Below, piece by piece: positions 1-9,191 of a stretch of DNA of 46,353 bases. Below the pieces are notes generated by a model. It saw nothing but the letters and a program-made list of their open reading frames with translations, did not search any database and had not been told where the DNA came from. Source of the stretch: Clostridia bacterium (GTDB taxonomy: Bacteria > Bacillota > Clostridia > Oscillospirales > RGIG577). Every line of letters starts with the position of its first letter. Positions within the stretch are counted from its first letter, which is position 1. Made by a program: the position numbers and the translations under genes. Location of the stretch: NCBI GenBank assembly GCA_017513095.1, contig JAFWDJ010000030.1, forward strand, positions 1-46,353. Reading direction: 5' to 3'.

Positions 1-25
1 GCAGCCGACGGATGCAATGTTATAA

Positions 26-79
26 CCTCCATCTCCGAGGGAGGTGGCAGCGCCGGCGGCGCTGACGGAGGGAGTTGTC
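26..79. repeat. Short structured intergenic repeat, two hairpins
   Basis: Palindromic intergenic element. A 5-bp stem CCTCC/GGAGG (26-30 with 40-44) is followed by a 7-bp stem CAGCGCC/GGCGCTG (48-54 with 58-64) and the tail ACGGAGGGAG. The layout matches the elements at 119-190 and 13224-13295, although the sequence differs, so it looks like a diverged member of the same family. Confidence 0.6.
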
Positions 80-118
80 TCCTCGTCTCCCTTCACAGGG
101 TGTGGCAGTTTACATAAT

Positions 119-190
119 GCCTTCCCCTCGGGGGGAAGGTGGCGGCGAAGCCGTCGGATGAGGGGCAGCGCCATCGGCGCGTGCGTCCCC
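119..190. repeat. Structured intergenic repeat, copy with CCTTCCCC palindrome
   Basis: Begins with the palindrome CCTTCCCC-TC-GGGGGGAAGG (120-139), then a hairpin of GGCGGC-GAA-GCCGTC, the string CGGATGAGGGG, and a hairpin GCGCC-ATC-GGCGC followed by GTGCGTCCCC. A second copy with the same order and compensating changes lies at 13224-13295. The 44-292 open frame across this repeat is not considered a gene. Confidence 0.75.
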
Positions 191-238
191 TCGTCCTTCG
201 TGTTGTTTTCACGGCGCGCGCCGCCGCATAATACCCAC

Positions 239-267
239 TTGAAAAAATCGCGTTCCTATTATAAAAT
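239..267 (+). promoter_or_regulatory. Predicted sigma-A promoter of the TetR-type gene
   Basis: TTGAAA (239-244), a 17-nt spacer, then TAAAAT (262-267). Each hexamer matches its consensus at five of six positions. The start of transcription would be near 274, about 24 nt before the preferred GTG start at 298. Confidence 0.55.
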
Positions 268-297
268 AAAAATATACCAGGCGGGGAGGTGAAGGCT

Positions 298-843
298 GTG
301 GCGGACTCTCAGATAACGAAGCGCGTGCTTGCGGAAGCAATAAAAAAGCTCATGGAGCACAAGCCTCTTTCAAAAATATCGGTAGGCGACATTGCGCAGC
401 AGTGCGGCGTGAACCGCCAGACCTTCTACTATCATTTTAAGGACAAATATGACCTTGTAAACTGGATCTACTATACGGAAACGATACAGTACATCGGCAT
501 ACTCACGGACAAGGAAGCGTGGGCGGAGGGCCTTATACGCCTCTGCCGCTATATGCAGGACAACAGGCGCTTTTACATGAACGCCTTAAACACGCCCGGC
601 CAGAATTCGTTCCCCGAATACCTCACGCAGTATCTTCACGAGCTCGTGGCGGTGCTCTTTTCGGGCCTTCTCGAACGCGGCGACATAACAAAAAAGCAGC
701 ACGACGTAATAAGCGACTATTATACCTTCGCGATAGTCGGCGTTATCTCGAAATGGGCCAAAAACGGCATGAAGGAGCCGCCCGAGGAGTTCATCGGCAC
801 GATACGCGATCTTACGTTCCCCGCGTTTATAAAAAAAGAGTAA
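298..843 (+). CDS. TetR/AcrR-family transcriptional regulator (DhaS-like)
   Basis: DNA-binding regulator of about 181 residues, the usual size for the family. The N-terminal helix-turn-helix is clear: ISVGDIAQQCGVNRQTFYYH followed by FKDKYDL, about residues 28-54. The C-terminal ligand/dimer domain resembles the TetR-like domain found with DhaS-type regulators, but its ligand cannot be read from sequence. The frame is open from GTG 289, but that codon overlaps the Shine-Dalgarno GGGGAGG (283-289). GTG 298 lies 8 nt after the same site and is the better start. It sits just upstream of the arginine operon on the same strand with a gap of about 290 bp that holds the argG promoter, so it is probably a separate unit. 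Whether it controls its neighbours is unknown. Confidence 0.85.
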   Translation: MADSQITKRVLAEAIKKLMEHKPLSKISVGDIAQQCGVNRQTFYYHFKDKYDLVNWIYYTETIQYIGILTDKEAWAEGLIRLCRYMQDNRRFYMNALNTPGQNSFPEYLTQYLHELVAVLFSGLLERGDITKKQHDVISDYYTFAIVGVISKWAKNGMKEPPEEFIGTIRDLTFPAFIKKE

Positions 844-890
844 AAAAATAGCCCTTCGGCGCGTTTTTATGCATGATTTGCGCGTATATA

Positions 891-905
891 TGCATAAATA
901 TTCAA
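891..905. promoter_or_regulatory. Candidate upstream ARG box (ArgR/AhrC operator)
   Basis: TGCATAAATATTCAA differs at two positions from the core of the Bacillus-type ARG box (TGAATAAAAATTCAA, from memory). It is the exact reverse complement of 1004-1018. It is embedded between two direct copies of ATATATGCATA (886-896 and 905-915). Confidence 0.55.
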
Positions 906-1003
906 TATATGCATATCGGCGGAGCATTTCGCACAAACGCCGCCTAAAGAAATGCGCTCTTTTGCTCACAATGCAACAAGTTGAAATATTTTTATAAAAA
1001 CAC

Positions 1004-1032
1004 TTGAATATTTATGCACCGGAGTCTATAAT
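1004..1032 (+). promoter_or_regulatory. Predicted arg operon promoter overlapping an ARG box
   Basis: A -35 TTGAAT (1004-1009), a 17-nt spacer and a perfect -10 TATAAT (1027-1032). The 15-bp sequence TTGAATATTTATGCA (1004-1018) covers the -35 and spacer and is the exact inverse of 891-905. Repressor bound here would block RNA polymerase. Transcription would start near 1039 and give a leader of about 90 nt with a 6-bp hairpin (GACCGC 1099-1104 with GCGGTC 1112-1117) just before the argG Shine-Dalgarno GGAGG at 1120-1124. Confidence 0.65.
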
Positions 1033-1129
1033 GTAACATATCAGCCAAAAGCTTATCCCCGACCGAAAATTTTCCGCCTCGGAAGGGGTCAGATATAAGA
1101 CCGCGCGGCGGGCGGTCACGGAGGACAAA

Positions 1130-2350
1130 ATGAGCGAACAGAAATTCAAAAAAGTAGTACTTGCTTATTCGGGCGGTCTCGACACTTCCATAATCATTCC
1201 GTGGCTTAAAGAAAACTACGGCTGCGAAGTAATCGCCGTAGCCGGCAACGTGGGCCAGGACAAGGAGCTTTCGGGCCTCAAGGAGCGCGCTATAAAGACG
1301 GGCGCGTCGAAGATATACATCGAAGATATAACCGACGAATTTGTCGACGAATACATAATCCCCACGATGCAGGCAGGCGCGATTTACGAGAACACCTACC
1401 TTCTCGGCACCTCGTTCGCACGTCCGCCCATCGCGAAGCGCATAGTTGAGATAGCGAAAAAAGAGGGCGCCGACGCCATCTGCCACGGCTGCACCGGCAA
1501 GGGCAACGACCAGGTACGCTTCGAGCTTACGATAAAGGCTTTCGCTCCCGAAATGCCGATAATCGCTCCCTGGCGCATATGGGACATCAAGAGCCGCGAC
1601 GAGGAGATAGACTACGCCATCGCAAAGAACGTGCCGATAACCTTAACGCGCGAGACGAACTACTCAAAGGATATGAACCTCTGGCATCTCTCCCACGAGG
1701 GACTCGACCTTGAGGACCCCGCAAACGAGCCGAACTACGATAAGATACTCGAGCTTTCGGTAACCCCCGAAAAGGCTCCCGATGTACCGACCTACGTTTC
1801 CATCGACTTTGAAAAGGGCGTGCCCGTTGCCGTTGACGGCGAGAAGATGAAGGCGTCCGAGATAATCAGAAAGTTAAACAAGCTCGGCGGCGCGAACGGC
1901 ATCGGCATCATAGACATCGTCGAGAACCGCCTCGTAGGCATGAAGTCGCGCGGCGTATACGAGACTCCCGGCGGCACCATCCTCTACCGCGCGCACGAGC
2001 AGCTTGAAATGATCTGCATAGACAAGGACACGATGCACACGAAGCAGATGCTTGCGCAGAAGTTCGCAGAGCTCGTATACGACGGCAAGTGGTTCACCCC
2101 GCTTCGCGAGGCTTTGAGCGCGTTCGTAACGGAGACGCAGAAGAACGTGAACGGCACCGTAAAGATGAAGCTCTACAAGGGCAACGTGATCCCCGCGGGC
2201 GTGACCTCCCCCACCTCGCTCTACGATGAGGAAGTGGCTACCTTCGGCGCGGACAACATCTACAACCAGGCCGACAGCGCGGGCTTTATCAATCTTTTCG
2301 GCCTGCCGATAAAGATCAAGGCAATGCTCGACGAAAAGCGCGGCAACTAA
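1130..2350 (+). CDS. argG: Argininosuccinate synthase
   Basis: Joins citrulline and aspartate with ATP to make argininosuccinate, the second-last step of arginine synthesis, in the cytoplasm. The protein has 406 residues, normal for the family. The PP-loop for ATP pyrophosphate chemistry is AYSGGLDTS near residues 12-20, and the family strings [25 protein letters not shown] and [13 protein letters not shown] are all present. ATG 1130 follows GGAGG at 1120-1124. First gene of the arg operon and directly downstream of the candidate ArgR-controlled promoter. A gap of 95 nt with a strong hairpin separates it from argH. Confidence 0.97.
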   Translation: MSEQKFKKVVLAYSGGLDTSIIIPWLKENYGCEVIAVAGNVGQDKELSGLKERAIKTGASKIYIEDITDEFVDEYIIPTMQAGAIYENTYLLGTSFARPPIAKRIVEIAKKEGADAICHGCTGKGNDQVRFELTIKAFAPEMPIIAPWRIWDIKSRDEEIDYAIAKNVPITLTRETNYSKDMNLWHLSHEGLDLEDPANEPNYDKILELSVTPEKAPDVPTYVSIDFEKGVPVAVDGEKMKASEIIRKLNKLGGANGIGIIDIVENRLVGMKSRGVYETPGGTILYRAHEQLEMICIDKDTMHTKQMLAQKFAELVYDGKWFTPLREALSAFVTETQKNVNGTVKMKLYKGNVIPAGVTSPTSLYDEEVATFGADNIYNQADSAGFINLFGLPIKIKAMLDEKRGN

Positions 2351-2379
2351 AATTTTGCAGAACAAAAATCGAAAATATC

Positions 2380-2406
2380 ATAAGAGGCGGCGCGTTCGCC
2401 TCTTAT
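2380..2406 (+). other. Intercistronic hairpin between argG and argH
   Basis: Perfect 10-bp stem ATAAGAGGCG (2380-2389) with CGCCTCTTAT (2397-2406) and a 7-nt loop. No run of T follows, so it is more likely an mRNA stability or processing element, or a weak attenuator, than a full terminator. Confidence 0.5.
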
Positions 2407-2445
2407 CCTATATAGAAGAAAACTTAAAAATATAGGAGAAAGCAT

Positions 2446-3840
2446 ATGAAAATGTGGGCGGGACGCTTTCAAAAGGAGATAGACAGCGACGTAAACGACT
2501 TCAACTCCTCGATATCCTTCGACAAGCGTCTGTATAAACAGGACATAACCGGCTCCATGGCGCACGCGGCCATGCTTGCGGAGCAGGGCATCATAACAAA
2601 GGAGGAGGCCGCGGCGATAACAGCGGGCCTTCTTGAGATAATGGCCGAAATAGAGGCCGACGACTCTATTCTCTCCGCCGACGCGGAGGACATCCACATG
2701 AACGTGGAGGCGCTTCTGACCAAAAAAATCGGCCCCGCGGGCAAAAAGCTCCACACGGCGAGAAGCCGAAACGATCAGGTCGCCCTCGACGTGCGAATGT
2801 ACGCGCGCGAGGAGTGCGGTAGTATTCGCGCGCAGCTTCTTTCGCTTCTTTCGGCGCTCGCAAAGCTCGCCTCAATGCACACGGCGACCGTCATGCCGGG
2901 CTATACGCACCTCCAGCGCGCGCAGCCTATAACGTTCGCGCATCATCTTATGGCCTACGCGCAGATGTTCTCGCGCGACGTGACGAGACTTAACGACGCG
3001 TACGCCCGCATGGACGAAATGCCCTTGGGAAGCGGCGCGCTCGCGACGTCCACGTTCCCCATTAACCGCGAAAGCGTAGCGGAGAAGCTCGGATTTTCCG
3101 ATATAACGAAAAACTCGCTCGACGGTGTTTCCGACCGCGATTATCTTTTGGAGCTTACGTCCGCGATTTCGATAATCATGATGCATCTGTCGCGCTTCTC
3201 CGAGGAGATAATACTCTGGTGCTCGTCGGAGTTTTCGTTCATCGAGCTTGACGACGCGTATTCGACGGGCTCGTCGATAATGCCGCAGAAGAAGAATCCC
3301 GACATTGCGGAGCTCGTGCGCGGCAAGACGGGGCGCGTCTACGGCTCGCTTATAACGCTGCTTACAATGATGAAGGGACTGCCGCTTGCGTACAACAAGG
3401 ATATGCAGGAGGACAAGGAGGCGTTCTTCGACGCGGCCGACACCGTGAAGATGTGCCTTAAGGTATTCACTCCGATGCTTGAAACGATGCGCGTAAAAGC
3501 CGACAATATGCGGCGCGCGGCCTCGGGCGGCTTTACAAACGCCACCGACTGCGCCGACTATCTCGCGAAGAAGGGTCTTCCCTTCCGCGACGCGTATAAG
3601 GTCACGGGGCAGCTCGTCCACGTCTGCATCGAACGCGGCATAGGACTTTCGGACCTTACCGTCCCCGAGCTTAAAGAATACTGCCCGCTGTTCTCCGACG
3701 ACGTTTACGACGCCATCTCCCTCGACGCCTGCGTGGGCGGACGAAGGGTCATGGGCGGCCCCGCTCCCGAGTCGGTACGTAGGCAGATAGATATAATTTC
3801 GGTATTTATAGAAAATCAAACGAGAGGTGACTTAAAATGA
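2446..3840 (+). CDS. argH: Argininosuccinate lyase
   Basis: Splits argininosuccinate into arginine and fumarate, the last step of the pathway. The 464-residue length is typical. The N-terminal MWAGRF, HTARSRNDQVALD, the TxxHLQRAQP helix and the fumarase/lyase superfamily signature GSSIMPQKKNPD (about residues 278-289, containing the flexible catalytic serine) are all present. ATG 2446 follows AGGAG at 2434-2438. The stop overlaps the argC start as ATGA at 3837-3840, which indicates translational coupling. Confidence 0.97.
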   Translation: MKMWAGRFQKEIDSDVNDFNSSISFDKRLYKQDITGSMAHAAMLAEQGIITKEEAAAITAGLLEIMAEIEADDSILSADAEDIHMNVEALLTKKIGPAGKKLHTARSRNDQVALDVRMYAREECGSIRAQLLSLLSALAKLASMHTATVMPGYTHLQRAQPITFAHHLMAYAQMFSRDVTRLNDAYARMDEMPLGSGALATSTFPINRESVAEKLGFSDITKNSLDGVSDRDYLLELTSAISIIMMHLSRFSEEIILWCSSEFSFIELDDAYSTGSSIMPQKKNPDIAELVRGKTGRVYGSLITLLTMMKGLPLAYNKDMQEDKEAFFDAADTVKMCLKVFTPMLETMRVKADNMRRAASGGFTNATDCADYLAKKGLPFRDAYKVTGQLVHVCIERGIGLSDLTVPELKEYCPLFSDDVYDAISLDACVGGRRVMGGPAPESVRRQIDIISVFIENQTRGDLK

Positions 3841-4868
3841 TAAAAGCAGGTATCATAGGCGCAACGGGTTACGCAGGCGTGGAGCTCCTTCGGCTCCTTT
3901 TATCCCATCCCGACGTTGAAGTGGCGGCGATAAGCTCCGTAAGCTTTGAGGGAAAGCCCATATCGGAGATTTACCCTTCGCTCTATCAGATAGACGACAT
4001 GACGCTCGGCAATCAGGAGGACGTAATAAAGAAGTGCGACGTCGTTTTCGCCTCGCTTCCGCACGGACTTTCCGAGGAGATGGGCAGAAAGTGCTTCGAC
4101 GCCGGCAAGGTATTCATCGACCTCGGCGCAGACTTCAGACTTGACGCCGCTGACGTTTATACGAAGTGGTACGGCAAGGAATACAACATTCCCGACATAC
4201 ACAAGGAAGCCGTATACGGCCTGTGCGAGATATTCCGCGACGATATAAAAAAGCACCGTCTCGTGGGCAACCCCGGCTGCTATCCGACTAGCGCGGCGCT
4301 CGCGCTCGCACCCGCGTTAAAGGGCGGCTTCATAGAGACTAAGGGCATTATCGTCGACTCGAAGTCGGGCACGACCGGCGCGGGACGCGGCCTTTCGCAG
4401 AATCTCCACTACGCCGACTGCAACGAGAGCTTCGCTCCCTACAAGGTGGCAAATCACCGCCACACGCCCGAGATAGAGCAGACGCTCTCGAAGATCGCGG
4501 GCGAGCCCGTAAAGATCACCTTCGTACCGCACCTTCTGCCGATAAACCGCGGCATCGTATCGACCGTTTACGCCGATATAAAGAGCGGCACGTTCGAGGA
4601 GATCTACAAGGCATACGTTGACTTCTATAAGGACGAGCGCTTCGTTCGCGTACTGCCGCTCGGCAAGATAACGAACTTAAAGGAAGTGCGCATGTCCAAC
4701 TACTGCGACATCTCGCTCTTTTACGATAAGGAAGCGGGCAAGCTCATCATCGTGTCCGCGATAGACAACATGGTAAAGGGCGCCGCGGGTCAGGCTATCC
4801 AGAACATGAACATAATCTGCGGCTTCGACGAGGCGGCGGGACTTGGCATGATACCGCCGGCGTTTTAA
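3837..4868 (+). CDS. argC: N-acetyl-gamma-glutamyl-phosphate reductase
   Basis: NADPH-dependent reduction of N-acetylglutamyl phosphate to the semialdehyde, the third step from glutamate. 343 residues, as usual. The N-terminal Rossmann motif GATGYAG (about 9-15) and the active-site string GNPGCYPTSA (about 146-155, catalytic Cys) are intact, as is the catalytic-histidine region near PHLLPINRGI. The ATG overlaps the argH stop by 4 nt; a GAGGTGA Shine-Dalgarno lies inside the end of argH. Part of the single arg transcription unit. Confidence 0.97.
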   Translation: MIKAGIIGATGYAGVELLRLLLSHPDVEVAAISSVSFEGKPISEIYPSLYQIDDMTLGNQEDVIKKCDVVFASLPHGLSEEMGRKCFDAGKVFIDLGADFRLDAADVYTKWYGKEYNIPDIHKEAVYGLCEIFRDDIKKHRLVGNPGCYPTSAALALAPALKGGFIETKGIIVDSKSGTTGAGRGLSQNLHYADCNESFAPYKVANHRHTPEIEQTLSKIAGEPVKITFVPHLLPINRGIVSTVYADIKSGTFEEIYKAYVDFYKDERFVRVLPLGKITNLKEVRMSNYCDISLFYDKEAGKLIIVSAIDNMVKGAAGQAIQNMNIICGFDEAAGLGMIPPAF

Positions 4869-4921
4869 AAATTATCACGGCAGAAAATCTTTTTGGCATA
4901 CGGCCTTAGGGGGGCTCATAT

Positions 4922-6142
4922 ATGAAAAAAGTAACGGGCGGCGTCTGCGCCGCAAAAGGCTTTCGCGCCGCGGGTATGCATTGCGGCATAAGAAAAGACA
5001 AATCGCGCTTTGACCTCGCGCTCATCGCGGCCGACAAAGTCTGCACGGCGGCGGCGCTCTATACGACGAATAAGGTAAAGAGCGCGCCGATATACGTAAC
5101 GAAGAAGAATCTTTCCGACGGGCGCGCGATGGCCGTCGTCGCAAATTCGGGCAACGCGAACGCATGTGTTACGGGCGGCGAGGACGCGGCGGAGCGTATG
5201 TGCGCGGCCGCGGCAAAGGCCTTAGGCATTTCGGCCTCGGACGTTATCGTGGCTTCGACCGGCGTTATCGGCCAGCCGCTTCACGTTGAATTTATCGAAT
5301 CGGGCATGAAGGAGTGCGCAGGGAAGCTTTCGGCTGACGAAAGCGGCGCGAACGACGCGGCGAAGGCGATAATGACGACGGACACCTTCAAAAAAGAGGC
5401 CGCCGTTGAATTTGAGCTTGACGGACATACGGCGAGGATCGGCGGCATGGCAAAGGGCTCCGGCATGATAAGCCCCAAAATGGCCACGATGCTCTGCTTT
5501 ATAACTACCGACGCGGCAATTTCTTCTCAAATGCTTGAAACGGCGCTTCGCGACATAACCGACCGCACGTTCAACTGCGTGAGCGTCGACGGCGACACGA
5601 GCACTAACGACACCGTTGCCGTAATGGCAAACGGCCTTGCGGGCAATACGGAGATCACCGCCCCCACAGCGGCCTTCGACGCGTTTAAAGCGGCTCTTTT
5701 ATCCGTCTGCACCTCGCTTTGCAAGGACATGGCAAAGGACGGCGAGGGCGCGACGAAGCTTCTCGAATGCCTTATCACCCATGCTCCGAGTGAACAAGTT
5801 GCGCGCGTGCTTGCGAAGTCCGTTATAAACTCCTCGCTCGTTAAGACCGCGTTCTTCGGCGCGGACGCGAACTGGGGAAGAATACTTTGCGCTTTAGGCT
5901 ACGCCGACGCACCCTTAAAGGTCGACCGCGTAAAAATAGAGCTTTCGTCCCCCAAGGGCACGATACTCGTGTGCGAGAACGGACAGGGCGTCGACTTCTC
6001 CGAGGAAAAGGCGAAGGAAATACTTTTGGAAAACGAGATAAAGGTGCTCATAGACCTCTCTGACGGCGACGCCTCGGGCGAGGCGTTCGGCTGCGATTTA
6101 AGCTACGAGTACGTAAGAATAAACGGCGATTACAGAACGTGA
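4922..6142 (+). CDS. argJ: Glutamate N-acetyltransferase / amino-acid acetyltransferase (ornithine acetyltransferase)
   Basis: Recycles the acetyl group from N-acetylornithine to glutamate; in bifunctional members it also makes acetylglutamate from acetyl-CoA. Having ArgJ explains why no argA or argE is in the cluster. 406 residues. The self-cleavage region GSGMISPKMATML (about 180-192) is intact, with the conserved Thr that becomes the nucleophile of the beta chain. SVDGDTSTNDTV and the C-terminal GANWGR-like string (DANWGRI) also fit. ATG 4922 follows AGGGGGG. Whether it is mono- or bifunctional cannot be read from sequence. Confidence 0.96.
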   Translation: MKKVTGGVCAAKGFRAAGMHCGIRKDKSRFDLALIAADKVCTAAALYTTNKVKSAPIYVTKKNLSDGRAMAVVANSGNANACVTGGEDAAERMCAAAAKALGISASDVIVASTGVIGQPLHVEFIESGMKECAGKLSADESGANDAAKAIMTTDTFKKEAAVEFELDGHTARIGGMAKGSGMISPKMATMLCFITTDAAISSQMLETALRDITDRTFNCVSVDGDTSTNDTVAVMANGLAGNTEITAPTAAFDAFKAALLSVCTSLCKDMAKDGEGATKLLECLITHAPSEQVARVLAKSVINSSLVKTAFFGADANWGRILCALGYADAPLKVDRVKIELSSPKGTILVCENGQGVDFSEEKAKEILLENEIKVLIDLSDGDASGEAFGCDLSYEYVRINGDYRT

Positions 6143-6156
6143 TTGGAGGTATAAAA

Positions 6157-7026
6157 ATGTCAGACGTATCCTTTGAGCGTTCCCACACGCTCGTTCAGGC
6201 GATACCTTATATACAGCAGTTCCGCGGCAAGACCGTAGTCGTTAAATACGGCGGCAACGCGATGGTAAGCGAGCAGTTAAAGTACGACGTTATAAGCGAT
6301 ATCGTGCTTCTGTCGCTCGTGGGCATTCATATCGTGCTCGTGCACGGCGGCGGCCCCGAGATAAACCAGATGCTGAAGCGCGTAGGCAAGGAGAGCAAAT
6401 TCATAAACGGCCTTCGCTATACCGACGCCGAGACGATGGACATCGTTAAAATGGTGCTCTGCGGCAAGGTAAACAAGGAGCTCGTTTCGCTCATCGAGCA
6501 GCGCGGCGGCAAGGCGATGGGCCTTTCGGGACTCGACGGCAATATGTTAAGAGCAAAGAAGCTCGAAAAGGACGGCGTTGACTACGGCTTCGTCGGCGAC
6601 ATAACCGAAGTTGACCCCGACGTTATTAAAACGGCGCGCGACGGCGGCTACGTGCCGATAATCGCAACGATCGCGGCGGGCGTAGACGACGGGAACGCCT
6701 ACAACATAAACGCGGACACCGCGGCGGCGGAGATCGCCATCGCGCTCGGCGCGGAGAAGCTTATACTTCTTACCGATATAAAGGGACTCCTTCGCGACAA
6801 GGACGACGAAAGCACGCTCATCCCCGTAGTGCGCGCGCACGAGGTCGACGCATTAAAGGCCGAGGGCATAATCTCCGGCGGCATGATACCGAAAATAGAC
6901 TGCTGCGTGAACGCCATGAAGGGCGGCGTAAAGCGCACGCATATCATAGACGGACGCGAGCGCCACTCAATTTTAGTGGAGCTTCTCTCCGACGAGGGCA
7001 TAGGAACCATGTTCATAAACGAATAG
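6157..7026 (+). CDS. argB: Acetylglutamate kinase
   Basis: Phosphorylates N-acetylglutamate with ATP, the committed step of arginine synthesis and a usual site of arginine feedback inhibition. Amino-acid kinase fold: VVKYGGNAM near the N terminus, LVHGGGPEIN, and NINADTAAAEIA. The frame is open upstream to GTG 6139, which overlaps the argJ stop, but the Shine-Dalgarno GGAGGT (6145-6150) lies inside that extension, 6 nt before ATG 6157. I therefore start at 6157, giving 289 residues. Tightly packed between argJ and argD. Confidence 0.96.
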   Translation: MSDVSFERSHTLVQAIPYIQQFRGKTVVVKYGGNAMVSEQLKYDVISDIVLLSLVGIHIVLVHGGGPEINQMLKRVGKESKFINGLRYTDAETMDIVKMVLCGKVNKELVSLIEQRGGKAMGLSGLDGNMLRAKKLEKDGVDYGFVGDITEVDPDVIKTARDGGYVPIIATIAAGVDDGNAYNINADTAAAEIAIALGAEKLILLTDIKGLLRDKDDESTLIPVVRAHEVDALKAEGIISGGMIPKIDCCVNAMKGGVKRTHIIDGRERHSILVELLSDEGIGTMFINE

Positions 7027-7038
7027 GATGTGAAAAAA

Positions 7039-8229
7039 ATGAGCTTTAACGATATAAAGAAAATAGCCGACAACTCCCTTATGAATACGTACGGCCGCTT
7101 CCCCTTATGCGCGGCCTCAGGAAAGGGCGCGCGCCTTATCGACACCGACGGGCGCGAATACATCGACTTCGCAAGCGGCATCGGCGTAAATTCGCTGGGA
7201 TTTTGCGACGACGAATGGGCCGACGCGGTATCGGCGCAGGCACATAGGTTAAATCACGTGTCGAACCTCTATTACAGCGACGTAAACGTGGAGCTTGCCG
7301 ATAAGCTTACGCGCCTTACCGGCTTTTCGCGCGTATTCTTCGCAAACGGCGGCGGCGAAACTAATGAAGGCGCGATAAAGCTTGCGAGAAAATACAGCTT
7401 CGACAAGTACGGCGCCGGCAGACATACGATCATAACGCTTCGCAATTCGTTCCACGGCCGCACCGTGACCACGCTTTCCGCAACGGGACAGGACGTTTTC
7501 CACAACTTCTTCTTCCCCTTCACCGAGGGCTTTAAATATACGCCCGCAAACGACATAGATGCTCTCCGCGCCGCCGTTGACAAGACGGTCTGCGCCATAA
7601 TGATAGAGGTAGTGCAGGGCGAGGGCGGCGTAAATCCGCTGAGTCCCGAATTTACGGCCGAGGTATTCAAAATCGCGCGCGAAAACGACATTCTCGTCAT
7701 AGCCGACGAGGTCCAGACGGGCATCGCGCGCACGGGCAAGCTGCTTGCGAGCGAATATCTGCCCGAAAAGCCCGACGTCGTAACGCTTGCGAAGGGACTG
7801 GGCGGCGGCCTTCCGATAGGCGCAATGCTCTGCGGCGAGCACTTAAAGGACGTTTTGGGCCCCGGCACGCACGCCACCACCTTCGGCGGCAACCCGATAG
7901 TAAGCGCGGGCGCGCTCGTCGTGCTCTCGCGCGTATCGAAGCCCGGATTTTTAAACGAGGTGCTTAAAAAGGGCGACTACATAAGAGAGAAGATCGCGGC
8001 GATGAACAATCCGCATCTTACCGCGACGCGCGGTCTCGGCCTTATGATAGGCATAAAGGTAGAGGGCATGTCGCATAAGGAGCTCTGCGCAAAGCTCATC
8101 GACGCGGGTCTGCTCGCGCTGACCGCGGGCGGCGATACGTTAAGACTTCTGCCGCCGCTTACGATATCGTATGAGGATATCGACGCGGGTCTTGAAATAA
8201 TAAAAAAGGTACTCGGTCAGATAAAATAG
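7039..8229 (+). CDS. argD: Acetylornithine aminotransferase
   Basis: PLP-dependent class III aminotransferase that converts N-acetylglutamate semialdehyde to N-acetylornithine. The PLP-lysine string TLAKGLGGGLPIGA and the upstream VIADEVQTGIARTGK are present. Two starts are possible: GTG 7030 and ATG 7039. The sequence AGGATGTGA (7025-7033) resembles a Shine-Dalgarno and lies 5 nt before ATG 7039, so that start is preferred, giving about 396 residues. Follows argB by only a few bases. Confidence 0.95.
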   Translation: MSFNDIKKIADNSLMNTYGRFPLCAASGKGARLIDTDGREYIDFASGIGVNSLGFCDDEWADAVSAQAHRLNHVSNLYYSDVNVELADKLTRLTGFSRVFFANGGGETNEGAIKLARKYSFDKYGAGRHTIITLRNSFHGRTVTTLSATGQDVFHNFFFPFTEGFKYTPANDIDALRAAVDKTVCAIMIEVVQGEGGVNPLSPEFTAEVFKIARENDILVIADEVQTGIARTGKLLASEYLPEKPDVVTLAKGLGGGLPIGAMLCGEHLKDVLGPGTHATTFGGNPIVSAGALVVLSRVSKPGFLNEVLKKGDYIREKIAAMNNPHLTATRGLGLMIGIKVEGMSHKELCAKLIDAGLLALTAGGDTLRLLPPLTISYEDIDAGLEIIKKVLGQIK

Positions 8230-8245
8230 AAGGAGGCGGGAACGC

Positions 8246-9154
8246 ATGAAACATTTATTAAAGCTTTTAGACCTTTCAAAGGACGAGATATTCGAGATAC
8301 TCGAGCTTGCCGACGAGCTTAAAAAGAAGCAGAAGGCCGGCATAGAGCATCACTACTTAAAGGGCAAGAGCCTCGGCATGATATTCCAGAAATCCTCCAC
8401 CCGCACGAGAGTGTCGTTCGAGGTGGGCATGTACCAGCTCGGCGGTCAGGCGCTCTTCTTATCGAAAAACGACCTTCAGATAGGACGCGGCGAGCCCGTG
8501 CAGGACACGGCGCGCACGCTTTCGAGATTCCTTGACGGCATTATGATACGCACCTACGGTCAGGACGAGGTCGAGAATCTTGCGAAATACGGCTCCATCC
8601 CGATAATAAACGGACTTACCGACTTCGCTCATCCGTGTCAGGTATTGGCCGACCTTCAGACGATACGCGAATACAAGGGCGGCTTCGACGGCAGAAAGCT
8701 TACGTTCATCGGCGACGGCGCGAACAATATGGCGAACTCGCTCATCGTCGGCGGCCTCAAGGCCGGCATGAGCGTGGCGATAGCAACGCCCGACGCGTAT
8801 CAGCCCGATAAGAGCGTACTCGATTTCGCAAAGGCATACGGCGACAAGCTCCTCGTTACGAGCGATATCGCGAAGGCCGCGAAGGACGCCGACGTACTCT
8901 ATACCGACGTTTGGGCAAGCATGGGCATGGAGGCCGAGGTCGAGGAGCGAAACCGCGCTTTTAAGTCTTTCCAGATAAACGCCGAGGTCATGAAATACGC
9001 AAAGCCCGACGCAATAGTTCAGCACTGCCTGCCCGCAAAGCGCGGCCAGGAGATAACCGACGAGGTAATCGAGGCGCACGCCGGCGAAATATTCGACGAG
9101 GCCGAGAACAGGCTGCACGCGCAGAAGGCCGTTATGGTCAAGCTGATGGCTTAA
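8246..9154 (+). CDS. argF: Ornithine carbamoyltransferase, anabolic
   Basis: Transfers the carbamoyl group to ornithine to give citrulline. 302 residues, typical. Carbamoyl-phosphate-binding STRTRVSFE (about 52-60), HPCQVLADLQT and the ornithine-binding Cys in HCLPAKRG are all intact. ATG 8246 follows AAGGAGG. Last of the seven arginine genes. Its place in a biosynthetic operon argues for the anabolic rather than the catabolic form. Carbamoyl-phosphate synthase genes are not in this window. Confidence 0.96.
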   Translation: MKHLLKLLDLSKDEIFEILELADELKKKQKAGIEHHYLKGKSLGMIFQKSSTRTRVSFEVGMYQLGGQALFLSKNDLQIGRGEPVQDTARTLSRFLDGIMIRTYGQDEVENLAKYGSIPIINGLTDFAHPCQVLADLQTIREYKGGFDGRKLTFIGDGANNMANSLIVGGLKAGMSVAIATPDAYQPDKSVLDFAKAYGDKLLVTSDIAKAAKDADVLYTDVWASMGMEAEVEERNRAFKSFQINAEVMKYAKPDAIVQHCLPAKRGQEITDEVIEAHAGEIFDEAENRLHAQKAVMVKLMA

Positions 9155-9191
9155 AAGCTTTTCGAAATCGTTAAAAGGAGGCGCCGCCGTT

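Noticed and set aside
44-292. 82-codon open frame across the left-edge repeats
   Set aside because: It runs through two palindromic repeats, has no family resemblance, and covers the promoter of the TetR-type gene.
1130-9154. Missing argA/argE taken as an incomplete pathway
   Set aside because: ArgJ recycles the acetyl group, so the seven genes are sufficient from glutamate apart from carbamoyl phosphate supply.
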